The notes: generated by a model from the letters alone, not told the origin. DNA of 64,000 nucleotides from Terriglobus saanensis SP1PR4 (GCF_000179915.2 NC_014963.1:3720001-3784000), one strand, 5' to 3'; shown: positions 25,802 to 34,228, numbered from the stretch's first letter. Numbers and translations are program-made.

Positions 25802-27436
25802 CTAGCGCATGGCCTCGATGAAGGTGACTTTGTTAATCTCTCGGAGCGTCGTAATCCCGGCACGGACACGTTGCAGAGCGGAGTCGCGCAGGAAGCTCAT
25901 GCCCTTCTCGCGTGCCTTCCTTCGGATCTCAGACCCCGGACGTTTCTCCAGAAGCATATCGCGAATCTCATCGTCGAGCTCCAGCAGCTCGTGGATCGCT
26001 GATCGGCCACGATAGCCCGTGCCGCCGCATTCGATGCAGCCGGTGCCCTCTCTGAACTTGAAGTCCTTCCACTCTTCAGGATTCAGGCCGCTCTCGACGA
26101 GCTGCTCGTCGTTGTACTCCACCAGCACAGAACAGAAGTCGCAGTTCTGACGCACCAGCCGCTGGGCCAGGATGCAGTTCAGTGCAGAGACGAAGTTATA
26201 TGGCTCGACGCCCATGTTCAGAAAGCGACCCAACACATCGACCACGTTATTTGCATGGACCGTCGTGAAGACAAGATGGCCCGTCAGTGCGGAGTTGATG
26301 GCGATCTGCGCCGTCTCCGCGTCACGGATCTCACCGACCAGGATCTTGTCCGGGTCATGGCGCAGGATGGAGCGCAAACCGCGAGCGAAGGTAAGACCTT
26401 TCTTCTCGTTGACCGGAATCTGCGTGATGCCGCGGATCTGGTACTCCACTGGGTCTTCGATGGTGATGATCTTGTCTTCTTCGCTCTTGATCTCGTTGAG
26501 CGCGGCATAGAGCGTCGTCGTCTTGCCGGAACCAGTCGGTCCGGTCACCAGCACCATGCCGTACGGCTCTTTAATATAGCGGCGAAAACGGGCGAGGTCC
26601 TCTTCGCCAAAGCCCACGACATCGAGCGAAAGCTTCTTGAACTTCTCCGACATCGACTCTTTATCGAGTACGCGGAGCACGGCGTTTTCACCATGCACCG
26701 TGGGCATGATGGAGACACGGAAATCGATCAGGCGGCCCTTGTAGCGCACGCGGAAACGTCCGTCCTGCGGAACGCGGCGTTCGGCGATGTCCAGCTCAGA
26801 CATGACCTTAATACGCGAAAGAATCGTCTGGTGATGCTCGCGAGCAATCGGCGCCATGGCGAGTTGCAGTACGCCATCGATGCGGTACTTTACCAGCAAC
26901 GAGTCGTCGTAGGTCTCAATATGCACGTCCGAAGCGCGGCGTTCGAGCGCGGAGAAGATCGTGGTATCCACCAGACGGATGATCGGCGAGATATCGTCTT
27001 CGCTGGTCAGCCGCTCGATGGAGATGTTCTCGTCCGGATTGTCGTCGGAGGAGAGAACGTCGAAGGTCAATCCCTCCGTGGCTTCCTCAAGAACGCGCTG
27101 CGACTGTTCCGTCTTCTTCAGAAGCTCATTGATCTGCGAGAGCGTGGCGACGCGCGTGACCAGTCGCTGTCCCAGCAGGCCGGAGATCTCGTCGAGCACC
27201 ATCAGCTTCGACGGATCGCTGACCGCGATGATCAGTCGTCCCTCGTGCTGCTCCAGCGGGACGAAGTTGTAGCGGAACATCAGTTCCACGGGCACGGCCT
27301 TGAAGAGCTCATGCTGGATCTTGAAGTTTTGCAGGTCGACGTACTCGCAGCGATAACGCTTCGCCAGAAGATGCGCGCGCTCTATCTCGCCAAGCTCGGG
27401 GTGCGGAATTGGGATTGCCAGCGGTGCTTGTGCCAT
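25802..27436 (-). CDS. PilB/GspE-type assembly ATPase
   Basis: 544 aa. GspE N-terminal domain (residues about 10-150), Walker A GPTGSGKTT at 299-307, an Asp box EDPVEYQIRGITQI, Walker B LVGEIRDAETAQIAI, the His box LTGHLVFTTVHANN and a CxxC...CxxC zinc motif (CDFC and CIECGG). This is the extension ATPase that powers type IV pilus assembly or type II secretion. Which of the two machines cannot be told from this protein alone; the linked pilM-N-O-P genes favour a pilus-like system. Confidence 0.95.
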   Translation of the reverse strand: MAQAPLAIPIPHPELGEIERAHLLAKRYRCEYVDLQNFKIQHELFKAVPVELMFRYNFVPLEQHEGRLIIAVSDPSKLMVLDEISGLLGQRLVTRVATLSQINELLKKTEQSQRVLEEATEGLTFDVLSSDDNPDENISIERLTSEDDISPIIRLVDTTIFSALERRASDVHIETYDDSLLVKYRIDGVLQLAMAPIAREHHQTILSRIKVMSELDIAERRVPQDGRFRVRYKGRLIDFRVSIMPTVHGENAVLRVLDKESMSEKFKKLSLDVVGFGEEDLARFRRYIKEPYGMVLVTGPTGSGKTTTLYAALNEIKSEEDKIITIEDPVEYQIRGITQIPVNEKKGLTFARGLRSILRHDPDKILVGEIRDAETAQIAINSALTGHLVFTTVHANNVVDVLGRFLNMGVEPYNFVSALNCILAQRLVRQNCDFCSVLVEYNDEQLVESGLNPEEWKDFKFREGTGCIECGGTGYRGRSAIHELLELDDEIRDMLLEKRPGSEIRRKAREKGMSFLRDSALQRVRAGITTLREINKVTFIEAMR

Positions 27437-27505
27437 ACGTGGGTTTGACTCCGAGGATACGGGAAGGGCTACCTGCTCTTCTGGAAATCTTTCGCGCTTG
27501 AAGTT

Positions 27506-28705
27506 CTAGTGATTGACTGCGCCTGCACCAAGTTGCAGGATCGGAAGGTAAAGCGCCATGAGAATGATGGCGACCGCAATGCCCATCACGATCAGAATCG
27601 TCGGTTCAATCAAGCTCATCGCCGCCGTCAGCGACGTTTCTACATCTTCTTCAAAAAATCCGGCGACCGAGTTGAGCATGGCGGGAAGAGCGCCGGTTGA
27701 CTCACCGACCTCCACCATCTCGATGGCCAATTCGGGAAATACTTTTGTCGTCTCCATGCTGAAGGACAGGTTCTTGCCCTCCCGCACGCTCGTAACCGAG
27801 TTGAACACCGCATTCGAGATCTGGCGCGAAGAGATCGAACGTGCAGCCGTTTCAAGCGACGGCACCAGCGGAAGTCCGCCCGTAAGCAGCGTCGAAAGTG
27901 TTCGCGAAAAGAGTGCCACCTGGTACTTCAGCCATACCGCGCCAAACAACGGAATCGCCAGGCGGAACCGGTCGACCATCAGGGCACCGGCGTCCGTCTT
28001 CGACCAGCGAAAGAGTAGAAAAACGGTGATGACGAGGACGACCGCGATGTAAATCCCATAATTCTGCGCGATGTTGCCCACATGCAGAAGGAAGACAGTA
28101 ATCGCAGGCAGAGGCGTGTTCAGCTGATCGTAAAGTGTGGCAAAACGTGGCACGACAAACGTAATCAGAAAGATAAAGAGCGAAAGCACCAGCGTGACCA
28201 GCAGCACCGGGTAGACCATCGAAGCCTTAAGCTTTTTCCTAAATGTCAGAGAAATTCGCTGAAAGTCGAGATAGCGCTGCAGCACCTCTTCCAGGTTTCC
28301 GGAGCGTTCACCGGCCAGAAGTGTCGTGGTGTAGACGAGCGGAAAGCCCCCTTGTGCATCGAAGGCGGCGGAGAGCGATTCTCCCGTCTTTACGCGCTCG
28401 GCAATATTTTCCAGCTGCGCCTTCAGGCGGAGGTCCTTCTGCCGCCGCCCCAGCAACTGCAGTGATCCCGGAATGGGCAAACCCGCCTTGATCAGGGTGA
28501 CAAACTGCTGGTTAAAGATCAAAAAGCTTTCGAGCTTGACCTTTTTGCGCTTGCTCGCCGAACCGACGCCACGCGGTTTGACCGAGTAAACGTAGTAACC
28601 CGCCTGCGTAAAACGGCTGCGTAACTCGTCCGCAGTCGCAGCCGGAAGGGTCTGCTCCTGTACTCGGCCACGTTCATCGGCAAGCTTGATGACAAATTCG
28701 GTCAT
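27506..28705 (-). CDS. GspF/PilC inner-membrane platform protein
   Basis: 399 aa. Two repeated T2SSF domains with the pattern LITFVVPRFATLY ... LPAITVFLLHVGN and EDVETSLTAAMSLIEPTILIVMGIAVAIILMALYLPILQLG. An N-terminal cytosolic region (EFVIKLADERGRVQEQTLPAATADELRSRFTQAGYYVYSVKP) is followed by four predicted membrane spans. It forms the core rotor of the pilus/T2SS platform together with the ATPase. It is the first gene of the minus-strand locus. Confidence 0.95.
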   Translation of the reverse strand: MTEFVIKLADERGRVQEQTLPAATADELRSRFTQAGYYVYSVKPRGVGSASKRKKVKLESFLIFNQQFVTLIKAGLPIPGSLQLLGRRQKDLRLKAQLENIAERVKTGESLSAAFDAQGGFPLVYTTTLLAGERSGNLEEVLQRYLDFQRISLTFRKKLKASMVYPVLLVTLVLSLFIFLITFVVPRFATLYDQLNTPLPAITVFLLHVGNIAQNYGIYIAVVLVITVFLLFRWSKTDAGALMVDRFRLAIPLFGAVWLKYQVALFSRTLSTLLTGGLPLVPSLETAARSISSRQISNAVFNSVTSVREGKNLSFSMETTKVFPELAIEMVEVGESTGALPAMLNSVAGFFEEDVETSLTAAMSLIEPTILIVMGIAVAIILMALYLPILQLGAGAVNH

Positions 28706-28732
28706 GAATGGAGTTGCAAAAGCACCTGTCTG

Positions 28733-28752
28733 ATTTTAGACGTCATAACGTC
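28733..28752 (-). promoter_or_regulatory. Candidate promoter -10 (TAAAAT) and adjacent GACGT-CATA-ACGTC palindrome upstream of gspF
   Basis: On the minus strand TAAAAT (28733-28738) lies 28 bases before the gspF start, immediately next to a 5-bp palindrome (28739-28752). The -35 position holds only a poor match (AACCTT), so a regulator binding the palindrome could assist or block RNA polymerase. This is a hypothesis from position and symmetry only. Confidence 0.35.
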
Positions 28753-28777
28753 GAGAAGGTTCGGAGGCCTGCAACAG

Positions 28778-28805
28778 AAAAGCCCTGCCGATGGGCAGGG
28801 CTTTT
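28778..28805 (-). terminator. Rho-independent terminator of erpA-like gene
   Basis: Perfect 12-bp stem AAAAGCCCTGCC / GGCAGGGCTTTT with a 4-nt loop. On the minus strand it is followed by T-rich sequence, 19 bases beyond the stop of the A-type carrier gene. Confidence 0.9.
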
Positions 28806-28823
28806 GCTTTCAAATACTTTGAC

Positions 28824-29204
28824 TTAGACCGAGAAGGAAGATCCGCAGCCACAGGTGCTCTTGACCTGGGGGTTCTCGAACTTGAAACCCGCGGCCTCAA
28901 GCGTCTCCACGTAATCGACCGTGCAACCGTTGAGGTACATGGCGCTGGTGGCGTCGACAAAGACCTTCAGGTCATCGAAACGGACGACCTTGTCCATCAT
29001 GCCCTGCTGGTTCTCAAAGGACATCGAGTATTGGAAGCCCGAACATCCACCGCCGACCACACCAATGCGAAGACCGGCGGGATGCGGATCCTGCGTCGCC
29101 ATGATTTCCTTCACCTTAACGATCGCAGAAGCCGTCAGATTGACCGGCTGGGTCGATACGGGAGGTGCGTTGACGACTTCGGGAGTAGTAATGGCAGTGG
29201 CCAT
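28824..29204 (-). CDS. erpA: A-type iron-sulfur cluster carrier (ErpA/IscA family)
   Basis: 126 aa from ATG 29204 (GGAG 9 bases upstream); the frame extends to 29312 but would run through the promoter. The conserved cysteines are Cys54 in VVGGGCSGFQY, and Cys118 and Cys120 in KSTCGCGSSFSV. The family transfers [4Fe-4S] or [2Fe-2S] clusters to target proteins. The N-terminal about 20 residues are Pro/Ala/Thr-rich and not part of the fold. A strong promoter (TTGCCG-17-TAAAAT) is at 29240-29268. Confidence 0.93.
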   Translation of the reverse strand: MATAITTPEVVNAPPVSTQPVNLTASAIVKVKEIMATQDPHPAGLRIGVVGGGCSGFQYSMSFENQQGMMDKVVRFDDLKVFVDATSAMYLNGCTVDYVETLEAAGFKFENPQVKSTCGCGSSFSV

Positions 29205-29239
29205 GTGGGTGTTCTCCTTTGCAAACTGCGCTTCGATCA

Positions 29240-29268
29240 ATTTTATGCCTGCTGGACCCTCGCGGCAA
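29240..29268 (-). promoter_or_regulatory. Sigma70-type promoter for erpA-like gene
   Basis: On the minus strand: -35 TTGCCG (29263-29268), 17 bp, -10 TAAAAT (29240-29245). It gives a transcript start about 30 bases upstream of the ATG at 29204. Confidence 0.6.
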
Positions 29269-29358
29269 GCCGCGATTTCGCCTGCAAGGAACACTACGGA
29301 AATTAGACGCAAAAAACGACCTCAGGATGCAGAGTTTGCCATGTACAGAGGTGCAGAA

Positions 29359-29457
29359 GTAGGCGTATGCTTGCCGCCGGGCGGCCCCGCCTACCCTCCG
29401 AGCCTGTGAACGTGAGCACAGACCCGCCCGGCAGAGGGACCGGTTCCACGGAACTGG
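29359..29457 (+). promoter_or_regulatory. GC-rich structured leader with alternative stems upstream of 88-aa membrane protein
   Basis: Four pairings are visible. (a) GTAGGCG (29359-29365) with CGCCTAC (29388-29394), enclosing a small GCCG/CGGC hairpin. (b) GCCGGGCGG (29376-29384) with CCGCCCGGC (29424-29432), which cannot form together with (a). (c) CTGTG/CACAG (29404-29408, 29417-29421), inside (b). (d) CCGGTTC/GAACTGG (29440-29446, 29451-29457), which covers the start of the GGAGG ribosome binding site (29456-29460). Such mutually exclusive stems are typical of regulatory leaders; no known riboswitch consensus was recognised. Confidence 0.45.
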
Positions 29458-29466
29458 AGGCTCATC

Positions 29467-29733
29467 ATGCGCATACTCTTGATTGTCTGGGCTGGCGTTA
29501 CGGCAGTGGCTGGATGCCTTCTGTTGTACCGCGCCATGCTCACACGTTATGAAGAAGATCAACTCTTTCTCGACGACGCGATCCTTTCAGAGGAACGCGA
29601 GCGCCAGAATAAGCTGCAACAGCGGCTCACACAGATTCAACCCTACCTCCGCGTTGCCGGAGGAGCGGCGGCCCTGATGTTTGTCGCCTTGATCGGTTCG
29701 CTCACCTGGCAGGCCTATCAGGCGCTTCGGTAG
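29467..29733 (+). CDS. Small two-span membrane protein, 88 aa, unknown
   Basis: ATG 29467 with GGAGG 6 bases upstream. Membrane helices at about 3-22 (LLIVWAGVTAVAGCLLLYRA) and 62-84. Between them lies a strongly charged helix (TRYEEDQLFLDDAILSEERERQNKLQQRLTQIQ) that would form a short coiled coil. No family is recognised. The gene sits alone downstream of a structured leader and before the M19 dipeptidase gene, 60 bases away. Confidence 0.8.
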   Translation: MRILLIVWAGVTAVAGCLLLYRAMLTRYEEDQLFLDDAILSEERERQNKLQQRLTQIQPYLRVAGGAAALMFVALIGSLTWQAYQALR

Positions 29734-29761
29734 CCGCGAAGATTAGAACTTAGCTTATAAA

Positions 29762-29793
29762 GGAGTCATCCCGTTTCCCATCTGGAGGACTCC
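29762..29793 (+). promoter_or_regulatory. Inverted repeat flanking the ribosome binding site of the M19 gene
   Basis: GGAGTC (29762-29767) can pair with GACTCC (29788-29793), which overlaps the GGAGG (29784-29788) and ends just before the TTG start at 29794. Could weaken translation initiation; short stem, so only a candidate. Confidence 0.35.
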
Positions 29794-31032
29794 TTGCACG
29801 ACTGCCTGCGCTTTGTCGCCCCCATCTGTCTGTTGTCCATGATTCCGCTTGCTCTTGCGGAACACACGCCTCGCCACAACGTCACAGACGCCGAGGTGAA
29901 CGCGATCACGCGCTCCGCCCTCCTGATGGACATGCACAACGACGTCACCTCCGAGACCGTGGAGGGCTTCGACATCGCCGGGACCAACACTCGCGGGCAG
30001 ACCGACCTGAAGCGCATGAAAGGCTTTCTGGGAGCAGAGTTCTTCGCCGTCTACGTCGGTGCAAACTACGTCAAGGACAATCACTCGGCAAACCGGGCCC
30101 TCCAGATGATCGACACGGTGCGTCACGACATCGTGGAAGGCCACCCCAAGGAGTTTGCCTTGGCAACCACGGCGGACGAGATACTCGCAGCCCGGCAACA
30201 GGGTAAGATCGCCGCCCTGATGGGCATCGAAGGCGGGCACGCCATTGAAGATTCACTGCGCCTGCTGCGCGACTTCTACACCCTCGGCGTCCGCTACATG
30301 ACCCTGACGCACTTCAACACCAACAACTGGGCCGACTCGCAGGGCGATATCGACGATCCCAAGATCATGCATCACAACGGCCTCACACCCTTTGGCAAAG
30401 ATGTCGTCCGCGAGATGAACCGCCTCGGCATGATGGTCGACATCTCGCACACGGCCGACAAGACCTTCGCCGATGCGCTCGAAGTCAGTACCGCTCCCGT
30501 AATCGCTTCGCACTCTTCCTGCCGCGCCCTCAGCGCACACACACGCAATCTCACCGACGACATGCTTCGCCAGCTTGCAGCCAAGGGCGGCGTGGCCAAC
30601 ATCAGCTTCGGCTGCGACTTCCTCTCCGACCGCTACTACAAAGCCGAAAAGCCTCTTGAGGCCGGGATGCGTGCACAGTACACGAAACTGATGGAATTGA
30701 AAGACCCGGCCGAGCGCGCGGAGAAGATGAAGGCCCTTCAGACCGAGATGGCTGCCAAGCTTCCTCCGGCAACGCTGGCCGACGCGGTCGCGCATATCGA
30801 CCACGCCGTCCAGATCGCAGGCGTCGACCACGTCGGCATCGGCACAGACTTCGACGGTGTAGGCTGCGTTCCCGAAGGGCTCGACTCTTACGCGAAGTTC
30901 CCCAACCTCACACGGGCCCTGCTGGAAAAGGGCTACACCGCGGAAGAGATCAAAAAAATCTACGGCGGTAACATGCTCCGCGTCATGCGCGAGGTAGAAG
31001 CCCAGGCAAAAACCCTCCAAGCGAAGAAATAA
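29794..31032 (+). CDS. Membrane dipeptidase (peptidase M19), secreted
   Basis: 412 aa with a TTG start at 29794 chosen for the GGAGG 5 bases upstream. Signal peptide at 1-22 (LRFVAPICLLSMIPLALA). The metal site of the renal-dipeptidase family is visible: DMHNDVTSE (first ligands), IEGGHAIEDSLRLL (Glu/His bridge), VDISHTADKTF and VIASHSSCRALSAHTRNLTDD (His ligands), and GIGTDFDG near the C-terminus. A di-zinc enzyme cleaving dipeptides, possibly D-containing peptides from cell wall turnover. The exported location follows from the signal peptide. Confidence 0.92.
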   Translation: MHDCLRFVAPICLLSMIPLALAEHTPRHNVTDAEVNAITRSALLMDMHNDVTSETVEGFDIAGTNTRGQTDLKRMKGFLGAEFFAVYVGANYVKDNHSANRALQMIDTVRHDIVEGHPKEFALATTADEILAARQQGKIAALMGIEGGHAIEDSLRLLRDFYTLGVRYMTLTHFNTNNWADSQGDIDDPKIMHHNGLTPFGKDVVREMNRLGMMVDISHTADKTFADALEVSTAPVIASHSSCRALSAHTRNLTDDMLRQLAAKGGVANISFGCDFLSDRYYKAEKPLEAGMRAQYTKLMELKDPAERAEKMKALQTEMAAKLPPATLADAVAHIDHAVQIAGVDHVGIGTDFDGVGCVPEGLDSYAKFPNLTRALLEKGYTAEEIKKIYGGNMLRVMREVEAQAKTLQAKK

Positions 31033-31034
31033 CG

Positions 31035-31109
31035 CCCGTGCCCCATTCTTCGCGGCTTCATCGCGAAGGGTGGGGTCGCGCGGAGCGCACAAACCAGATC
31101 TATCTGGGA
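31035..31109 (+). repeat. Intergenic repeat R, copy 1
   Basis: A 75-bp unit matching 33344-33418 at most positions. Hairpin I: arms 31041-31054 and 31062-31075 (14 bp, two T-G wobbles). Hairpin II: CCAGAT/ATCTGG near 31094-31107. Sits directly after the M19 gene. Differences from copy 2 in the stem are compensatory (see findings). Confidence 0.8.
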
Positions 31110-31114
31110 TTCAA

Positions 31115-31224
31115 AAAAGCAGATCCCTCCCCGCACATCGCAAAGAACGCGATGTACGGGGCACCCAAACTCTTGACCATCGAAAAATTTGTCATCCCGC
31201 AGCGAAGCGAAGGGATCTGCTTTT
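31115..31224 (+). repeat. 110-bp element with 14-bp terminal inverted repeats
   Basis: AAAAGCAGATCCCT (31115-31128) and AGGGATCTGCTTTT (31211-31224) are exact reverse complements. The right end, GTCATCCCGCAGCGAAGCGA followed by AGGGATCTGC, recurs in near-identical form at 50398-50430. It contains no ORF and resembles small non-autonomous intergenic repeats. The M19 and acyltransferase genes converge on it. Confidence 0.75.
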
Positions 31225-31227
31225 AAA

Positions 31228-32373
31228 CTACCCGCCGATGTTCGCAGGTTCCATCGGATGCGGCTTCCTATGCACCCACCGCGCCAGCAGATACCTTCGC
31301 GACGGCGTCTCCACAAAACGAAACGCAATATAAGCGACGCCGATAATGATGACGTATGAAAGCCAAGGATCCAGCGTCGCAAGGTGCAGCCGGTCCGGAA
31401 CATGGAAGAGATGCAGCAGAATCCATGTATTGAAGTGCAGCAGGTAGAGACAAAAGCTTGCCTCTCCCAGGATCGCAATCGGCCTCAGCGAAAGAAACCG
31501 CGTCATCCAATGCGAGCCGGTGAGCCCGAAGATCAGCGTTGCAAAGATCGGCGTCAACAAACCGCCATGCAGCATGACATAGGGCAACTTCTCAATCACC
31601 GTGTAGAAGATCGTCAGCACCGTACCCGCTGCGCTAACAGCCATCCACATCCGCACACGATCGCTCACATGGACGATGCTATGCAGACGTCCCAGCGTAA
31701 TCCCCGCAAGGAAGATCGGTACATACGGAATCGGCGTGTACTTCACCGCGCGAATCCAGAACCCGTACGAGTACCTGTCCATGTGGGCGAGCCCGTCCGG
31801 ATTGATCAAAAGATACGCCGTGGGTACGGTAAGCTCCAACAGCCAGAAACCGAAGAACAATGCGATGAGTCTGGAAGGAGACTTCGGCCACCAGTTTGCC
31901 CGATTGAGAAACGGAAACGCAAGGTAGAGCATCACCTCGGTCGACAGCGTCCACGCCACTGTGTTCCAGAAGGTCGCCAGCATTGGGTTCCATCCCTGCA
32001 GCAGCAGCGGCGTCAGGATGGTGCCTTCCCAGAAGTGCACATGCGTCTGGTAATGCCACTCCTGCGAATACATCTGGAGCGACACGATCAACGAAAGCAG
32101 GTAGACAGGATAGAGCCGCGCCATGCGCGCGAGGTAGAACTCGCGCACCTTCAGCGTAGCCGCACGTTCGCTGTAGTTATACGAAAGAATGAACCCCGAG
32201 ATCAGCAGAAAGAAGCTGATGTAGGTAAATCCACTTTCGATCACCGGTTTGATCCACTCAATATGGGGCGGTGTGAAATGAAACAACATAATACCCAGCG
32301 CCAGAAACGTCCGCACTCCCGTCAATCCCGGAAGAGGAGGTTTGCGCACGGGCTTCAAGGGTACTTCCGGCAT
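31228..32373 (-). CDS. Acyltransferase 3 family membrane protein
   Basis: 381 aa with about ten membrane spans. It starts LPGLTGVRTFLALGIMLFHFTPPH, i.e. the R/H motif of acyltransferase-3 (OafA/NodX type), followed by FFLLISGFILSYNYSERA and FYLARMARLYPVYLLSL. Members O-acetylate sugars of lipopolysaccharide, peptidoglycan or small molecules using a periplasmic active site. The substrate is unknown. It is 18 bases downstream of pyrH on the same strand, probably by chance. The first Met has no obvious strong ribosome binding site. Confidence 0.9.
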   Translation of the reverse strand: MPEVPLKPVRKPPLPGLTGVRTFLALGIMLFHFTPPHIEWIKPVIESGFTYISFFLLISGFILSYNYSERAATLKVREFYLARMARLYPVYLLSLIVSLQMYSQEWHYQTHVHFWEGTILTPLLLQGWNPMLATFWNTVAWTLSTEVMLYLAFPFLNRANWWPKSPSRLIALFFGFWLLELTVPTAYLLINPDGLAHMDRYSYGFWIRAVKYTPIPYVPIFLAGITLGRLHSIVHVSDRVRMWMAVSAAGTVLTIFYTVIEKLPYVMLHGGLLTPIFATLIFGLTGSHWMTRFLSLRPIAILGEASFCLYLLHFNTWILLHLFHVPDRLHLATLDPWLSYVIIIGVAYIAFRFVETPSRRYLLARWVHRKPHPMEPANIGG

Positions 32374-32391
32374 CTCTGAGTCCCGCTACAG

Positions 32392-33105
32392 CTAAGCCTT
32401 GTCCGAGATGACCAGGGAACCGATCTCTTCGCCCTGCACCGCCCGCAGAATATTTCCGCGCTCGCGCATGGAGAAGACCAGCATCGGCATGTTGTTATCG
32501 TGACAGAGCGAGACCGCAGCCGTATCCATGACCCGCAGCCCGCGCTGAATAATATCCATGTAAGTAATCCGGTCGAACTTCGTCGCATCCGGATCCTTCT
32601 TCGGATCGGCCGTATAGATACCGTCCACCGAAGTCGCCTTCAAGAGCACGTCGGCCTTGATCTCCATGGCGCGCAATGCAGCGGCAGTATCCGTCGAAAA
32701 GTAAGGATTCCCCGTGCCAGCACCGAAGATAACGATACGGTTCTTTTCCAGGTGACGCAGCGCGCGGCGACGAATATAAGGCTCCGCGACCTGGTGCATC
32801 GCAATGGCGGAGAGCACACGGCATTGGACGCCCTGCTTCTCAATGGCATCCTGCAACGCAATCGCATTGATCACGGTCGACAGCATGCCCATGTGATCCG
32901 CCGCGACGCGGTCCATGTGGATCGCCTGCTCCGCGACGCCACGGAAGAAGTTGCCGCCGCCCACAACGATGCCGACCTGGCAACCGCTGGCATGAAGCTC
33001 TGCAATCTCTTCCGCAATCCGGTGAACAAAAACGGCGTCAATGCCAAAACCACGGCCCGCAGCCAGCGCTTCTCCCGACAGTTTTAACAGGACTCTTTTG
33101 TACAT
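32392..33105 (-). CDS. pyrH: UMP kinase
   Basis: 237 aa from ATG 33105 ([15 protein letters not shown] is the canonical bacterial UMPK start); an upstream GTG at 33147 is in frame but adds a non-conserved extension. Amino-acid-kinase fold: [19 protein letters not shown], and [24 protein letters not shown]. It phosphorylates UMP to UDP and is the entry to pyrimidine nucleotides. It normally follows tsf; here a degraded gene and a repeat lie between. No frr gene follows. Confidence 0.96.
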   Translation of the reverse strand: MYKRVLLKLSGEALAAGRGFGIDAVFVHRIAEEIAELHASGCQVGIVVGGGNFFRGVAEQAIHMDRVAADHMGMLSTVINAIALQDAIEKQGVQCRVLSAIAMHQVAEPYIRRRALRHLEKNRIVIFGAGTGNPYFSTDTAAALRAMEIKADVLLKATSVDGIYTADPKKDPDATKFDRITYMDIIQRGLRVMDTAAVSLCHDNNMPMLVFSMRERGNILRAVQGEEIGSLVISDKA

Positions 33106-33168
33106 TTCAAAATTGAGTATCGCACGAAGGCCTGCTTCCGGGCTCACTTTCAGACCGCCTGAAGCCCT

Positions 33169-33296
33169 TCAGGCCAGACGAACGAAGTCCTTGCGAAACC
33201 GCTCCCACCCTGCCTCCGCAAAGCAAATCAGCACTGTATCGCCAGGCACCTCCAGAACCTTGCCTCACCGAAGTGCGGGTGGCGCACGATGTCGCC
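33169..33296 (-). pseudogene. Frameshifted DUF3553-like remnant
   Basis: Minus-strand translation gives GDIVRHPHFGEA, then after a one-base deletion (between about 33258 and 33264) VLEVPGDTVLICFAEAGWERF and FRKDFVRLA, ending in TGA at 33169-33171. Joined, these form the short beta-barrel that binds as a PcrA/UvrD C-terminal or stand-alone DUF3553-type domain. There is no ATG in frame with the first part. It is therefore an inactivated gene rather than an ORF. A programmed shift is unlikely because no slippery site is present. Confidence 0.5.
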
Positions 33297-33343
33297 TGAG
33301 CAAATGGCATGTTATGCATTGAGTCGTCTCAATTGGGAAATAC

Positions 33344-33418
33344 CCCGTGCCCCATTCTTTCGCGGCTTCATGCGAAAGGGTGGGGTCGCGCAGAGCGCAC
33401 AAACCGGATTTGTCGGGA
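33344..33418 (+). repeat. Intergenic repeat R, copy 2
   Basis: Same unit as 31035-31109. Hairpin I arms 33350-33363 and 33372-33385 (CCCCATTCTTTCGC / GCGAAAGGGTGGGG). Relative to copy 1 it has one extra T in the left arm and one extra A in the right arm, so the stem is preserved. Confidence 0.8.
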
Positions 33419-33461
33419 AGCGAAAGAAGGAGATTCTCTCAAAAGATTTCAGAGACAATAA

Positions 33462-33489
33462 AAGAGCCCGGACCGAAGTCCGGGCTCTT
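33462..33489 (-). terminator. Rho-independent terminator after tsf
   Basis: Perfect 12-bp stem AAGAGCCCGGAC / GTCCGGGCTCTT with a CGAA loop. On the minus strand it is followed by TTTATT, 15 bases after the tsf stop. Confidence 0.92.
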
Positions 33490-33504
33490 CCAACTCAAAA
33501 CAAA

Positions 33505-34164
33505 TTACGCCTGAGGCTCTTCCGTAACAACCTTTGCCTGGGCGACGGTGAACGTCGGCTCACCCACCTTGAAGCGTGCGAAGCGGCGAACGGAGATATT
33601 CTCGCCGAGCTTTGCAATCTTCGTAGCGATGATCTGCTTCACCGACTGGCCCTGCTCCTTGATGAAGGGCTGCTCCAGGAGGCAGACTTCTTCGTAGAAC
33701 TTGCTCATCTTGCCTTCGACGATCTTCTCGACGAACTCAGGCTTCTTGCCGGTGGCCAGGGCCTGTGCGCGGAAAACATCCTTCTCGCGAGCGAGATCGG
33801 CTTCGGTGACTTCTTCCTTACCCACATAGCGGGGATCGGTTGCAGCGATGTGCATCGAGATGTCGCGGAGAAGCTCCTGGAAGTCTTCCGTGCGGGCAAC
33901 AAAATCGCTCTCGCAGTTCAGCTCCAGAAGAACGCCGATCTTGCCGCCTGCGTGGATGTACGTACCCACAGCACCTTCGTTGGTCGTGCGCGAAGCCTTC
34001 TTCGCCGCCGACGCCATGCCGCGCTTACGCAGAACGACGAACGCGTTCTCCATATCGCCCTGTGCTTCCTGCAGCGCCTTCAGGCAGTCGCCCATGGGAG
34101 CACCGCTCTTCTCGCGGAGTTCCTTCACCAGTTTCGCGTCAATCTTCGCTGTTTCGGTTGCCAT
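33505..34164 (-). CDS. tsf: Elongation factor Ts
   Basis: 219 aa, of the short EF-Ts type. N-terminal UBA-like domain with LREKSGAPMGDCLKALQEAQGDMENAFVVLRKRG, then the core ELNCESDFVARTEDFQELL (the TDFV motif that contacts EF-Tu), and a single core subdomain ending GENISVRRFARFKVGEP. Nucleotide-exchange factor for EF-Tu. Cotranscribed with rpsB unless the hairpin at 34229-34264 terminates transcription. Confidence 0.97.
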   Translation of the reverse strand: MATETAKIDAKLVKELREKSGAPMGDCLKALQEAQGDMENAFVVLRKRGMASAAKKASRTTNEGAVGTYIHAGGKIGVLLELNCESDFVARTEDFQELLRDISMHIAATDPRYVGKEEVTEADLAREKDVFRAQALATGKKPEFVEKIVEGKMSKFYEEVCLLEQPFIKEQGQSVKQIIATKIAKLGENISVRRFARFKVGEPTFTVAQAKVVTEEPQA

Positions 34165-34228
34165 GATGATTTCCTTTTCTAGGTTCAGATCTTATGTTTT
34201 GTGCGGCCAGCATGTGTGGACGCAAAAA

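Noticed and set aside
29404-29457. Guanidine-II (mini-ykkC) riboswitch
   Set aside because: Two hairpins with ACG in the loops are seen, but the loops are not ACGR closed by G-C pairs as the consensus requires.
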